Source of the DNA: Apoda limacodes
Lineage: Eukaryota; Arthropoda; Insecta; Lepidoptera; Limacodidae
Assembly: GCA_946406115.1 (NCBI GenBank)
Contig: OX291561.1
Location: 6,068,273-6,132,272 of the forward strand
Reading direction: 5' to 3'
DNA length: 64,000 nucleotides
The translations under genes and the position numbers were made by a program. A model generated the notes under the pieces. The model worked only from the letters and a program-made list of their open reading frames with translations. It made no database searches and was not told the origin of the DNA. Positions within the stretch are counted from its first letter, which is position 1, and every line of letters begins with the position of its first letter. Below are positions 1 to 10,195 of this stretch, in pieces.

Positions 1-416
1 AGTACATTATGATACAGAATCAAACACACAAATACACAAAATAAAGTATTTTTGTTTTTCAACAACTAGAAAAGACTTCAAAAATTTATACCCTAAAGCT
101 GAAATGATTTTTTCGTCATTAATAACAAACAAGACAACGAAAGATACGAAAATCAGACATAGAGAATTGCGTAACATCAGAGAAGCATTTCTTTTTTCAC
201 CTAGTTTCAAAATAGGCAGAATACATAATAGCATCGATATTAACATCTAGATATGCTCGTTTAATATTGTCGCCACACTGAAACGTGTTCACATTAAAAT
301 AAGCTAGAAGGACTCATTCCAAACCAGTGACGAGAAGCGCAAGAATACAACGTCAGCTACAAAATTTCGGTCGCGGGTATATCTGGTTGTTTATATCGAT
401 GCATAATAGGTTTTTT
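1..416. other. AT-rich stretch without a recognisable gene
   Basis: I see no domain, splice-bounded exon or known repeat end here. The only open frame of note, on the minus strand, is low-complexity and not protein-like. Confidence 0.6.
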
Positions 417-851
417 GAAGTGAAAACTTCTTTAGCGGCGTTGTGCACTTTTTTGGCATGGGTAAAAAATGTTAAACTCACGTCAGGTCACGAGCCCTGA
501 TCGGAAATTCATACAAAATTCGTAAGACGTAACTCACGTAAGATTTATTTACATTAGGTTAGTTTTTGTGATGGGTCAAAAATGATAAACTCGCGTCAGA
601 CTGAGCGCAAGACGGAAACCATAATGCCACGCCTATTATAACTTTGAAGTGAAAACGTCTTTAGCGACGTTGTGCACTTTTTTAGTGATGGGTAAGAAAT
701 GTTAAACTCTAAGACTTCTTTAAGACGTATGAGTCTTAAGTTGTGATTTATTTATAATAAATAAATATGTATACGAAGTGATGGGAAGTAAATAGCTAGT
801 ATGTTTTCACTTCTGCCGGCACTTCCGGAGTGCAACCCGTTTTTTTTTTTT
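417..851 (+). repeat. Interspersed repeat, copy 1 (GAAGTGAAAAC ends)
   Basis: It starts GAAGTGAAAACTTCTTTAGC and ends with GTTTTCACTTC followed by a hairpin-forming GCACTTCCGGAGTGC, CAACCCG and a T run. The two ends are therefore 11-bp inverted repeats. The 5' part (tgaagtgaaaac...gttgtgcac...gggta) occurs twice inside this copy, near 417-470 and 645-700. A second copy lies at 61278-61644 in the same orientation. The family is probably a non-autonomous DNA element; I cannot name it. Confidence 0.6.
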
Positions 852-1099
852 ACCTTTTTTGAATGCATAGTAATATTTATTTTACTTTATACTTACATTT
901 GAAGATGCTATCTTTCTACATCTCTGGCTTTTGACGCAGTTGAAAAACGTATTAAAAAGAGCTGGGGGAGTTAACAAGATATTATATGTTTCAAAAACAG
1001 CTTGTATTTTTCTAAAGTACAATAAGAAAATAAAGATCAATTTACAATATCGAACACGAGATAACTGAAAATAAATAAAAAAAACAGACAACACCTAGT

Positions 1100-1590
1100 T
1101 CTCCGTGGTGGGGAGGCTGGTGAGAAAGATGGATAAGAATTTTGAAAGAGTTTTTACGTAAGATTTTGGGTTAATCTACTGTAAATTACGAAGTGTCAGA
1201 GACAATTCTTGCGGATTGTGAACGAATAATGAACTCTAGACCCTAAACTTATATTGCAGATACGTCAGATAACTTAAAGCCATTGACACCTGCTTACTTT
1301 TTATATGGTTTATCTAATTCTGAACCTCTAGATTAAGATAAAATTGATCATGAGTCATTAAACAAAAGAATGCGATATCTGAGTGATTGCGGAGTGATCT
1401 CAGATCCAGATTTAGAAACGAACACTTTTAGTTGAAACGGAAGACAAGAGGTATAAATGGCTATTAGGCGTCATTTAACAGGTTATCCAGTTAATGACAA
1501 CACTGCCACTGCAGAAATTGGCAGATAGTGTAGAAATTAGACCTTTTCAAAAGCTGTATCCACTTGAGGTCCAAAAGGCAGAATTGAATC
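1100..1590 (+). pseudogene. BEL/Pao retrotransposon integrase C-terminal relic
   Basis: With stops and frame changes ignored, this region reads as the distal integrase part of a BEL/Pao pol polyprotein. The recognisable blocks in order are a PWWGG block followed by ERWIR (about 1109-1150), then ILADCERIMNSRP (about 1205-1245), then LKPLTPAYFLYG, and near 1550 a weak LQKLYPLEVQ block. INSRPLT followed by LTP-FL is the usual signature of this part of BEL integrases. There are in-frame stops after MNSRP, after EPLD and elsewhere. It lies just upstream of a separate, younger BEL provirus in the same orientation. No LTR could be assigned to it. Confidence 0.6.
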
Positions 1591-1856
1591 TTGTGTAGAC
1601 CACAGAGCCATCCGGTATTTCCGAAGAACCAATAATGAAAGTCAGAAAGCTAATACGGGTTCCAATGTGCTTCGTACTCGTTTGGGACGAACTATTTAAG
1701 CACTTCAACGTCTTAATTTATAGAATTGAATAAGAAATTGCATTGTGCTAAAAGAGTTATTTCAGTTTGATTTTATTCAATTTTGTGCGCGGAAGTGTGT
1801 AGATATTGGATAAAAAACAATTGTCAAGTAAAAACTATTTAAATATTTAAAATCTC

Positions 1857-2184
1857 TGTTGTCACTGCTATGAGACTGCAACACAAACTGCATCTATAAA
1901 TGCACTTAATGTTTTGTAATGTCTTATAATGTCATGTACGTTAATATTAAGCTCATTAACATAATATGACTCTTTTCCTGATAGGGACTAGCTTTAGAAT
2001 TAAGGAAATGTTATTATAATAAGTTGTGAAATTGTAAGAAGTTAGGAGCATAAGTAACATAAAATTGATCTGTTGTGTGCAATTCGCGTTTTCTCTTCTC
2101 TCGCTCTACATCAAACACCTAAAAAGAAACTCCTCGTCAAGGACAAACTTTGTGCCGCATATTGTCGAAGAGTCTGTCCGCATA
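1857..2184 (+). repeat. 5' LTR of the BEL/Pao element (short form, 328 bp)
   Basis: It matches the right LTR at both ends: TGTT(g/a)TCACT through GACTAGCTTTAGAATTAAG, and CATAAGTAA through CTCCTCGTCAAGG to the end. It lacks about 640 bp found in the middle of the right LTR. The breakpoint lies between GTTAGG and AGCATAAG. An AT-rich stretch and a TTTGGTCAGC segment follow where a primer-binding site is expected. Confidence 0.8.
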
Positions 2185-2239
2185 ATTTGGTCAGCTTGGA
2201 GCCGTATTTAAGAATACAGAAATTTTTGGTTTCTAAAGA

Positions 2240-2926
2240 AGTTTGGTCCATTGCGACCCAAGAAGCCGAAAAAGATGCCAGTGACAAGAAGTTGCAAAAG
2301 CTCGAAAAGAGTTACTTGAAGAATAAGCCCGATTAAAACTGGAAGAAGTACACGCCCAAGCAGAACTATCAAAAGCACGACTGGCAAGAATGCCCGAAGA
2401 GTCGTCAGACTCCGACGACAACGAGACCGTCGAAAAGGAGTCATGGGTAAGAGAGTGGATCGAAGAACAGCAGGGGTCACCTGCATTATTAGCAATCGCC
2501 CAAAATTCCTACCAGGGGGCGCCACCGTCGCACGAAGTAATTCGGAAATCGACCGACGTCAAACAAACCCGGCAAGAAAATGTCAAGGAAAAATCCATAC
2601 AGAAAATGGAAGGAAGTTCGACCGTCGACGTAGCTATGCTCGCCAATGCATTAGCGCAAGCTGCGCGACAGAACAATAGTCCTAGCGCCGCCCCTCGCTT
2701 CATACAGGAACTACCAACGTTCTCAGGCAACACAAGCGAATGGCTGAATTATCGATCTCCTTACCAGAGTACAGCGAAGTATTTCTCGAAAGTAGTTAAC
2801 CTGGCTAGGCTACGTAAAAGCCTACAGTTTGCGGCGAAAGAAACAGTGTCCAGTTTGTTATTAGTCGACCCAGAACCGGAATTATTATGTCAACGCTTGA
2901 ACGCAGGTTTTGAAGAACTGAAATAA
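2240..2926 (+). pseudogene. BEL/Pao gag relic
   Basis: The best open stretch is 2390-2926 (about 178 codons). It reads LARMPEESSDSDD just upstream and at its start, then an acidic/polar linker, an alanine-rich segment (VDVAMLANALAQAARQ) and RFIQELPTFSGNTSEWL. That last block is the start of the BEL/Pao gag domain often labelled DUF1759 (usual form LPKFSGDPLEWPxF). Upstream, in the same frame, ELLEE-stop-ARLKLEEVHAQAEL shows the coiled N-terminal part broken by a TAA near 2314. The frame ends at a TAA at 2924-2926, well short of a normal gag, so this is a truncated relic. The role would be nucleocapsid assembly. Confidence 0.75.
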
Positions 2927-3071
2927 ATATAATGTCTGAGATGGACAAGATTAGAACCTCATATAAGCTGAACGAATCAGCTCGTTTACTATGTATTTTT
3001 ACGTGCAAAAAATGCAACAGTGTCGCCACGATAGAAGCTTTGAACAATCGTGAGTATCTTTACAACCCAGA

Positions 3072-3290
3072 GCGCGTGTAACATTCGCAGAAAGCGAAAA
3101 TGTATGCACTCACGCCACCGACGAAGAACCAACGAAAGATTTTATCAAACTCGAATCATTGTATACGAAACCAGTAACCCTGAAGAGAGATCCCGAAGTG
3201 TGTGCCACCAAGTATTTAGAAAATTATCCCCAAACGCCTACCCGAAGATTGCCGTTGCTATGGAAAAACGAAAATGAAGAAATCATGCCA
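3072..3290 (+). pseudogene. BEL/Pao pol fragment (early pol region)
   Basis: One frame reads FAESENVCTHATDEEPTKD and then TRRLPLLWKNENEEIMP. The last block resembles the Y-V-LPW/LLWK segment just ahead of the reverse transcriptase core in BEL/Pao polyproteins. No reverse transcriptase catalytic motif follows. I place it in pol by position and by this weak match; it could be another conserved polyprotein segment. Confidence 0.4.
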
Positions 3291-3869
3291 TAGCAGCGAG
3301 CGCCAAGGTGATGAGCACCAGAACAACGCACCTACTGAGTTCCTACGAGACTACGAGGAGACTTGGATGCTCTAGCCAGCGTCTCTGATACCATCGCCAG
3401 AAAGTGTGCTCTTAACTAGTGAAAGTAACTTTAACAATCAGTGCAGTGCAAAACAAACAGACTCATTAGATGAAAATAAATGTGTAAGTTCGAATAAAAT
3501 TAGCGAGCACAGTTTAACAGTGGTACTACCGGACATTTAACGATTTTCAAAGTGGTAAAGACTTATTCGTCCCACGACACGAGTGTTACAATTCATTGAA
3601 ATATTAAAATCAAAAATTTTGCGAACAGTGCCCACCAGTGTAAACGCAATGAATCGTATTAAAAGTAAAATAACCGAAAACCGTCACGTGTGTTTATAAA
3701 AATAAAACACACAACACGGTCATTGAACTTTGTTATCGCCAAATACCTATAGAACTTAAATTAAAAAATATATAATCAGAAGAGAGATACAAAAGAAATA
3801 ATCGAGAGTGAATAAAAACTGTCAAACTGAATCGGTGACTAAACACAACGATAAGAGATAGTATATGCA
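3291..3869 (+). other. Non-coding interior of the BEL/Pao element
   Basis: Reverse transcriptase and RNase H should lie here, but I find no YxDD or other polymerase motif in any frame. The DNA is AT-rich with many stops, so the catalytic part of pol has been deleted or replaced. Confidence 0.5.
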
Positions 3870-4196
3870 GTGATAGTATTTCTCGATGAAAATGGACTTT
3901 CGAAATTAAATAGTCGTATTGAAGCTACGCAAAACGCAGACAGTGATTTAATTCACCCGGTGATAATAGATTACAGCCATAGGTATATAGAACTTTTAAT
4001 ATTGCGTAAACACGAGCAAATGAATCATGCTAGTGCCAATACAGTGCTAAACGAAAGACAGTCTAAGACAGTGTTACTGGGGTCCTAAGCTACGATCTGT
4101 GGTCAGACAAAAAGTGCTTACGTGCTTGTATCGCAACATTATACAAGCTAAACCCGCGAGTTCACCTTTGCAGGTATCGATTATTTGGCCCGCTAT
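3870..4196 (+). pseudogene. BEL/Pao integrase N-terminal (zinc-binding) relic
   Basis: The open part (3870-4088) reads GLSKLNSRIEA, then HPVIIDYSHRYIELLI, HEQMNHASANTVLNE. This is the integrase zinc-binding region of BEL/Pao pol, where H..H precedes a C..C pair. After a stop at 4086-4088 another frame gives PKLRSVVRQKVLTCLYRNI, covering the second half of the zinc site. So one frameshift splits the domain; its partner, the integrase core, follows directly. Confidence 0.7.
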
Positions 4197-4198
4197 AG

Positions 4199-4940
4199 AT
4201 GTTGATTGGCCGTCATCATGAGAAGCGCTGGGTGGCGCTGTTCACCTGCCTGACTTCAAGGGCGATACACCTGGAGGTTTCCGCCACACTTAGCACCGAC
4301 TCTGCGATTTCGGCACTGCGCAGGTTCTATGCGCGCCGCAGTTTCCCCATGGAGATATGGTCGGACAACCGGACCAACTTCCGAGGAGCTAACCGTGAGC
4401 TGCGAGAGGCAGCCCTTGCTGCTGTCCAGAAGGAGGCAGTCAACCGCCAAATACGATAGGGTTCCCCCTCTCCTCGTCATGGGAACGCATGGTACGCTCC
4501 GTGAAAGAAGCTCTGCGTGCCACCTTGCATGAGAGGTGCCCCCGAGACAAAATCCTGACGACGCTGCTGGCTGAAGCTGAAAACACCGTCAATTCGCGCC
4601 CGCTCACTCACATCACGAGCTACCCTGACGAACCCGAGGCGTTGACCCCGCACAACATCTTTTTGGGGAACAGTCATACACCTCGGCCTGGAAGCTTCGA
4701 TGACTGCGACCTGAACGCGCGTCAACAATGGCAACACGCACAACGACTAGCTGACATGTTTTGGTAGCGATGGATGCGAGAATACCTACCAACGCTCTAG
4801 ACAAGACGACTACAAGGCAATCCGGGAACACCACCAAAGATCGGAGACAGCGGGTCCATACTGCAGAAGTCAACCAAGAAGGTCGTCGAGCTGCCAACAG
4901 AAGACGTGCGGTGAAGGCTTACTATTGTCGCACTCCCGGC
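4199..4940 (+). pseudogene. BEL/Pao integrase core and C-terminal domain relic
   Basis: The first open part (4199-4459) has RWVALFTCLTSRAIHLEV and SDNRTNFRGANREL, the D,D portion of the DDE integrase core (rve fold). The second (4489-4767) has MVRSVKEALRATL, then AENTVNSRPLTHI and LTPHNIFLG, typical of the distal integrase. A third frame after 4767 reads RWMREYLPTL..., the start of the DUF5641-type C-terminal domain. The segment with the catalytic glutamate is shortened and shifted between the first two parts, so it cannot encode an active enzyme. The right LTR follows after the purine tract. Confidence 0.75.
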
Positions 4941-4953
4941 GACGGGGGGGCTT

Positions 4954-5920
4954 TGTTATCACTACGCTACGAGACTGCATCAAAAACTGCATCTATAAAT
5001 GCACTTACTGTTTTGTAATTAATATTAAGCTATACATTAACATAATAAATCTCTTTTCCTGATAGGGACTAGCTTTAGAATTAAGAAAATGTAATGATAA
5101 TAAGGTGTGAAATTGTGATAAGTTAGGTAAAAGTAGAGTAGGTTTGTTTCATTTCCCCTCTTTACTATTTGTTGTAATAGAAAATAACATTGTGTGAGTA
5201 CCGACACGTTATACATACGAATTTCAGAATCATTTTTTGAAATTCAGCACAAAGTCTATAGTCCTTCAGTGTAAGTCAGACACCCTGAGGGCTGGATTTT
5301 CACCCCTGCTTCACTACGGCCTAACTGCAGACTATTATTTATTTATTTATTTATTCGTATGAATTACTATACGTCATTAGAACCCTCTCCGAAATCTCTG
5401 TCGTAGGACACCCAAACATCATTATAGCTCATACGCTTTGGCCATAAAACATGAAAACGTAAAACAACGTTATTATATAGTCAAGCCGCGAATCGTGTGA
5501 CTGTAATAGCAATATCCCATAGAAACCTCATCTGTAAGCAGCAGTTTATAGCTACATAGTTATACCTACACTTTTTTTTATATATTTGTATCAATGACTA
5601 TGTACTATCTTTAACTAGTTTTTGTTCGGGCTAGATTTTTGATCACTACAGTAATCACAACTATACATCAAATACGAACTATGTACAGTTTTTAAGTGAA
5701 ATATTGTAAATATGTGTTAGAAGTTATACACCAAATACGAACTATGTACAGTTTTTAAGTGAAATATTGTAATTATGTGTTAGAAGCATAAGTAAAATAA
5801 AATCAGTCTGTTGTGTGCAATTCGCGTTTTCTCATTTCTCGCTCTACATCAAACGCCTAAAAAGAAACTCCTCGTCAAGGGCAAACCTTGTGCCAGATTG
5901 TCGACAGGTCTGTCCGCACA
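4954..5920 (+). repeat. 3' LTR of the BEL/Pao element (long form, about 967 bp)
   Basis: It begins TGTTATCACT directly after the purine tract and ends ...GTCCGCACA before the ATCTC target repeat. Against the left LTR it carries about 640 extra bases, roughly 5129-5775. These hold an ATTT run (about 5336-5355) and a tandem duplication of about 65 bp containing ACGAACTATGTACAGTTTTT at about 5666-5729 and 5730-5790. Confidence 0.8.
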
Positions 5921-5925
5921 ATCTC

Positions 5926-6449
5926 TTCAGCTGAAATATATATTTCCCATCCTTTAAGTGTTAAAACTTGCCCTTTGGGTACATGTGACAGACAATGCAA
6001 CAATTTTTAAAGTTATTCTTGTTACTTTTTATTCAATTTATTTAGGTTAACAAACAGTGATACATCCAATATTACAATAAATTAAAAATATTCTTTAAGT
6101 AATTATTAATGCATCGCCAACAGCGTTAACCCTATATTGACGGGATGTCTTATTTATGTAAATGTTGTTAAGTAAACGAGGTGGTAAAATACGAAACCTA
6201 CAATAAATTTACAGGTGAGGTAGTAGAAAGTGTAGTAAAAACGTAATTATTTGGTGATAAGATACAAATATTAAAAAAATATTTATCCTAATGATGAAAA
6301 TAAATAAATTATTTAACTACATATATACATATGATTTCCAGGAAGTTGTCAATTTGCCTTTCATTTTATAACTTTTATTTTTCCTTTTTAAATGCATGGC
6401 TTGACAATGAGAATAGCTCTTGTGTAGGGTGTCTTGAACCCAATCTTAA
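5926..6449. other. AT-rich stretch between the BEL and LINE insertions
   Basis: No coding or repeat signature is visible up to the abrupt start of LINE homology at about 6450. Confidence 0.5.
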
Positions 6450-8097
6450 CAGTCGTCGTTACCACCACTGCGAAAGATCGATGGTGATTTGGCCCATAGT
6501 GCAAAAGAGAAAGCCGATCTATTGGGCAGTCTCTTTGCCTCCAACTCGAATATAAACGACGAAGGCGCTGTACCACCTACTTTACCGTGGTGCGGTAAGA
6601 CCATGCCGGAAATCTCTATAACACAGCGAGAGGTTCGGCGGGCGTTGTTTTCCCTAGACGTTCATAAGTCGAGTGGGCCAGACGGTATACCAGCAGTGGT
6701 GCTTAAGCAGTGTGCTCCTGAGTTATGTCCTGTACTCACGCGCCTCTTCGCGCTTTCCTACCATACTAGGCAATTTCCGTCTTCATGGAAGACCCGGTGC
6801 CCAAAAAAGGCGATAGATCAGATCCATCGAATTACAGGCCTATCGGTATTACCTCTCTCCTCTCCAAAGTGATGGAGCGTGTGATCAACACACAGCTTTT
6901 GAGATACCTAGAAAAACATGACCTGATCAGCGACCGTCAATATGGCTTTCGCCACGGTCGCTCCACTGGTGACCTTCTTGTGTATCTCACACACCGATGG
7001 GCGATAGCCATTGAGAGTCAGGGGGAGGCATTGGCATGTAGCCTAGACATAGCGAAGGCGTTCGATCGGGTCTGGCACCGGGGTCTTCTATCGAAGTTGC
7101 CATCTTACGGAGTGCCCGAGGGTTTATGCAAATGGGTAGCTAGCTTTTTGTCCGGCAGACGCATACGAGCCGTAGTTGACGGTAGTTGCTCTGATAGCTT
7201 GGACATTAATGCTGGTGTCCCGCAAGGCTCTGTGCTGTCTCCTACGCTGTTTCTACTGCACATCAATGATATGTTGGAGATCAACAACATACATTGCTAT
7301 GCAAATGACAGTACTGAAGATGCTAATCACACGGGCCGTGCAAGCATCCCTCGTTCTGTTGTGGAGGAAAAACGTGAAGAACTTGTGTCTCAAATCGAGA
7401 TCGGTCTGTCCAAGGTCTCGGACTGGGGACGGGAAAACTTGGTCCGATTCAACCCTTCAAAGACACAAGTCTGCGCGTTCACCGCTAAGAAAACCCCATT
7501 CATTGTGGTCCCACAATTCCAGAACACTCCCCTCTCCATCTCCAAAAGCATTGGGATCCTTGGTGTTCACATCTCCAGCGATGTTCAGTTCCGAAATCAC
7601 TTGCTAGACAAGGTAAAGCTGGCGTCCAAAAAACTTGGTGTACTCAACAGAGCGAAGCAGTACTTCACGTCGGGGCAAAGGTTGCTGCTTTGCAAGTCGC
7701 AAGTCCCGCCCCATATGGAGTACTGCTGCCATCTCTGGACGGGTGCACCCGGATACCAGCTTGGCCCTTTTGACTCGGTTCAACGACGGGCTGTGAGAAG
7801 TGTTGACGATCCCAAACTCACTTGCGGTATCGAGCCCCTAAGTCTGAGGAGAGACTTTTCCTCCCTGTGTGTGTTCTACCGCTTGTACGATGGGTTGTGT
7901 TCTGAGGAATTGTTCGAAATGATGCCCACGGCTACTTTCTACCATTGCACCGCTCGCCATGGGCAGGGAATTCATTCTCACACTTTAGAACCGAAATGGT
8001 CGCGTACAGTGCGGTTTCAGAGAAACTTCCTCCCGCGAACGCTTAGGTTGTGGAATGAGCTCCCTGCCAAGGTGTTCTCTAAGGACTACAGTATGCA
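6450..8097 (+). pseudogene. Jockey-type LINE copy 1, reverse transcriptase region, truncated at both ends
   Basis: The homology to copy 2 starts abruptly at CAGTCGTCGTTACCACC, so the endonuclease half is absent. A first frame (6489-6790) covers the RT fingers, including SSGPDGIPAVVLKQC. A second (6785-8097) carries SLDIAKAFDRVWH (motif A with its aspartate), AGVPQGSVLSPTLF (motif B), CYANDST (motif C) and a long thumb/C-terminal domain with KKLGVLNRAKQYF, RPHMEYC-like PPHMEYC and FLPRTLRLWNELP. The two frames are split by a 13-bp deletion near 6792. Motif C should read YADD; the first catalytic aspartate is asparagine. The 3' end stops inside the ORF at a (TA)n tract, so the C-terminal residues, 3' UTR and poly(A) are missing. 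Confidence 0.9.
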
Positions 8098-8099
8098 GA

Positions 8100-8130
<31 letters not shown>
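8098..8130. repeat. (TA)n microsatellite at the LINE truncation point
   Basis: About 14 TA units follow directly on the broken LINE reading frame and supply the artificial end of the ORF. Confidence 0.9.
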
Positions 8131-8134
<4 letters not shown>

Positions 8135-8336
8135 TTACATTTTACAATACAAAACATGTATTTATTAGTTGATACACTATAATATTATGTTTCATTTGTG
8201 ATATTACAAAGGTTACCTATTGGACGCACGCAATAAAACTGTATTGTAATTAGTTTGCAAAGCTAGTTGTAGTTAATTTACTTGACGATTCGAAAGTGTT
8301 CTAAGTAACCCATTTGAATTAAAAGATTTTTGATTT

Positions 8337-8493
8337 TGATGAAAATTGGCATGGAGATGGGTTGAGTCCCAAGAAAGGATATAGGCTACTTAAAAACGTC
8401 AAGTGTGTCGTTTTTTTTTCTATAATTGAGAAGTTGCCGTTGAAATCCAACACCGCTAACCGAATTTAGGGCGGGTGGAACCACGGGCAAAAG
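8337..8493 (+). mobile_element. Helitron-like 3' end fragment
   Basis: It contains GGCATGGAGATGGGTTGAG, an 'AATTGAGAAGTTGCCGTTG' block and the end GGGCAAAAGCTAG followed by host T. The same blocks occur in the Helitrons at 45672-45852 and 55105-55462. The CTAG|T end is the expected Helitron 3' terminus. The TC start is not recognisable, so this is a 5'-truncated or degraded copy. Confidence 0.5.
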
Positions 8494-8539
8494 CTAGTGT
8501 CTTAAAAGTTATAATAGTATTATACTCTGTAGCTGATGG

Positions 8540-8990
8540 TTTACTTCACTAATAAATCAGTTAAAAACATACCTGCGAACAACCAAATACCTTACATTTG
8601 GTTATCGGCGTGGGATTCCGACGGCAAGTTCTTCTCTATATCTGCACTATCAACTATAGCTGCAGCTATGGTTCATTCGTCGAATTAGATTAAAGTTACT
8701 CCTGCGGGAACTGTTGAATTTTATGGGATTAAAGTAGCCTTCTTCAACTGCTTCTGCAAAATTTCAGCTCAATTGGATGCCCCATCGCGGCAGTTTTGAG
8801 TAACAAACATTATAGTTATTCCCGCGGGATATTTTAAATTTTCCGGGATAAAAAGCCTGTATCCGATTCCAGAACCTAACCTATATGTGTGTCAAGATTC
8901 ATCCCGATACATCCAGTGGTGGAACCGTGATTAAGTAACAAACAACCAAACATCCAAAGTTTCGCATTTATAGTATTATATATTAGTGCA
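8540..8990 (-). repeat. Degenerate Helitron-family repeat
   Basis: Several phrases recur in this family: AGTTACTCCTGCGGGAAC, CAATTGGATGCCCCATCGCGG and, at the right end, AAAGTTTCGCATTTATA followed by ATTAGTGCA. The last is a worn form of the inverted start (TC..ACTAATATTATAAA). Both termini are eroded. Confidence 0.4.
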
Positions 8991-9044
8991 TAGCTGGCTA
9001 TTTTGTCACATTGACACAATAATAATAATAATGTAGGTCTGCTG

Positions 9045-9190
9045 TAAGATATACAGAGGCGTCTTTACCTATGGTGCAGGGTGTGCGGCGCACACGGGCG
9101 CCGGGCACCCTCTAATGCGACACCTCCAAAAGCGGTACTGTCACGGTGCACTGGTTACACGCCGGCGGGTAAAGCGAGGGAGGGAAGTTA
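9045..9190. repeat. GC-rich interspersed repeat fragment
   Basis: A locally GC-rich block (CAGAGGCGTCTTTACC through CCGGCGGGTAAAGCGAGGG) contains an internal GCGCACACGGGCGCCGGGC segment. Its composition and sharp edges suggest the end of a transposon, perhaps of the pogo-type relic that follows, but I cannot match it to a family. Confidence 0.3.
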
Positions 9191-9324
9191 TTTTGGACAC
9201 AATGCGATGTGTACAAATTACAAATTAAAGATTTAATTACAGTGAAACTGGCTATCTTTGCCCAAAATCAGAAAAACACTAAAATCACCAATGGTAAACA
9301 ATTTTATAGAAACAGTAACATAGA

Positions 9325-10195
9325 ATGTCTTCTAGAGAAGCCTAGAAACCTTTGGTATACCAAGGCGTACCATTTTAAATAAAATTAAACGCAAACATAA
9401 TAAAAAAAATGGAATTTCTACTCGCCTGTCTGTCAAGGAGAAAAATAACATAGTTCGTGTTTTGATTGCAGCGGGCAACTGCGGTACCCCTTTATCAAAA
9501 CTAGATTTGCGCTTGATGATCTTAGATTACCTGAAGAAAAATAATAGCGACGACTTATTTTAAGGAAAACCGCCTGGAAAAGACTGGGTTACAAGTTTTC
9601 TTGAAAGACATGCAGATGAACTCACTGTTAGAAGTACACAAAATATTAAAACAGCACGTGCTCAAAAAAGCCCAATAAAATTTATAAATATTTTCAAAAC
9701 CTAAAAGAAACCTTGAAAGATTTTCCTCCATCTAATCTTTAACCTTGACGAAACTAACTTGAGTGATGACCCAGGTTCTTCCAAGTGTATCTTTCGCAGG
9801 GGGTAAAGTACCCAGAGCGAGTTTTTAATTCTACGAAAGGTGCAATTTCGATTATGTTTTCAGCGGTAGCAAATGGTGTGAGCCAACCTCACTGTGTCGT
9901 GTATAAGGCTGAAAATTTGTATTCCGAGTGGATCCAAGGTGGCCCTCCTGACACAAGATACAATCGCACGCGTTCACGGTGGTTTGAATCCACTATATTT
10001 GAAGATTTTTTTAAAGAACGATTGTTTTGAAATGGGCAGATGGTTTAACTTGAAAAGGGGTCATTGAATCTGACAACTTGTCGAGACACCTAAGCTTGGA
10101 TGTAATTGAAATGTGTCAGAATCATATTATACTTTATAAAATTGAAAACCTTCCTCAAATCATATTCCAGTCCAGTCCAGCCCCTTCCAAAACTA
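9325..10195 (+). pseudogene. Pogo-type (Tc1/mariner superfamily) transposase relic
   Basis: Joined over stops and frameshifts, the order of domains is that of a pogo/Tigger-like transposase. First comes a Psq-type helix-turn-helix ending FGIPRRTILNKIKRKH (about 9349-9396). Next is a CENP-B-type DNA-binding part (RLSVKEKNNIVRVLIAAGN, then GKDWVTSFLERHADELTVRS). Then comes the DDE domain with LDETNLSDDPGSSKC (first aspartate) and, in the clean frame 9785-10030, KYPERVFNSTKGAISIMFSA and RYNRTRSRWFESTIFEDFF. A block SDNLSRHLSLDVIEMC near 10070-10115 carries the second aspartate. The third acidic residue is lost; the sequence runs out after about 10195. Terminal inverted repeats were not found. 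Confidence 0.8.

Larger units (their letters stand above)
1852..5925 (+). mobile_element. BEL/Pao LTR retrotransposon, structurally complete ends, decayed interior
   Basis: The element is bounded by a direct 5-bp repeat, ATCTC at 1852-1856 and 5921-5925, the target-duplication length usual for BEL/Pao. The left LTR begins TGTTGTCACT and the right LTR TGTTATCACT; both end near GTCTGTCCGCA(t/c)A. A purine tract (GACGGGGGGG, 4941-4950) sits just before the right LTR. Internal protein relics run in the order gag, pol fragment, integrase zinc-binding part, integrase core and C-terminal domain. The roughly 2.8-kb interior is far shorter than a full BEL (usually 5 kb or more), and protease, reverse transcriptase and RNase H are essentially missing. 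Confidence 0.85.

Noticed and set aside
7176..7607. Alternative-frame open reading frame inside LINE copy 1, and its twin at 17030-17461
   Set aside because: Both overlap the RT motifs read in the main frame and have no protein resemblance of their own.
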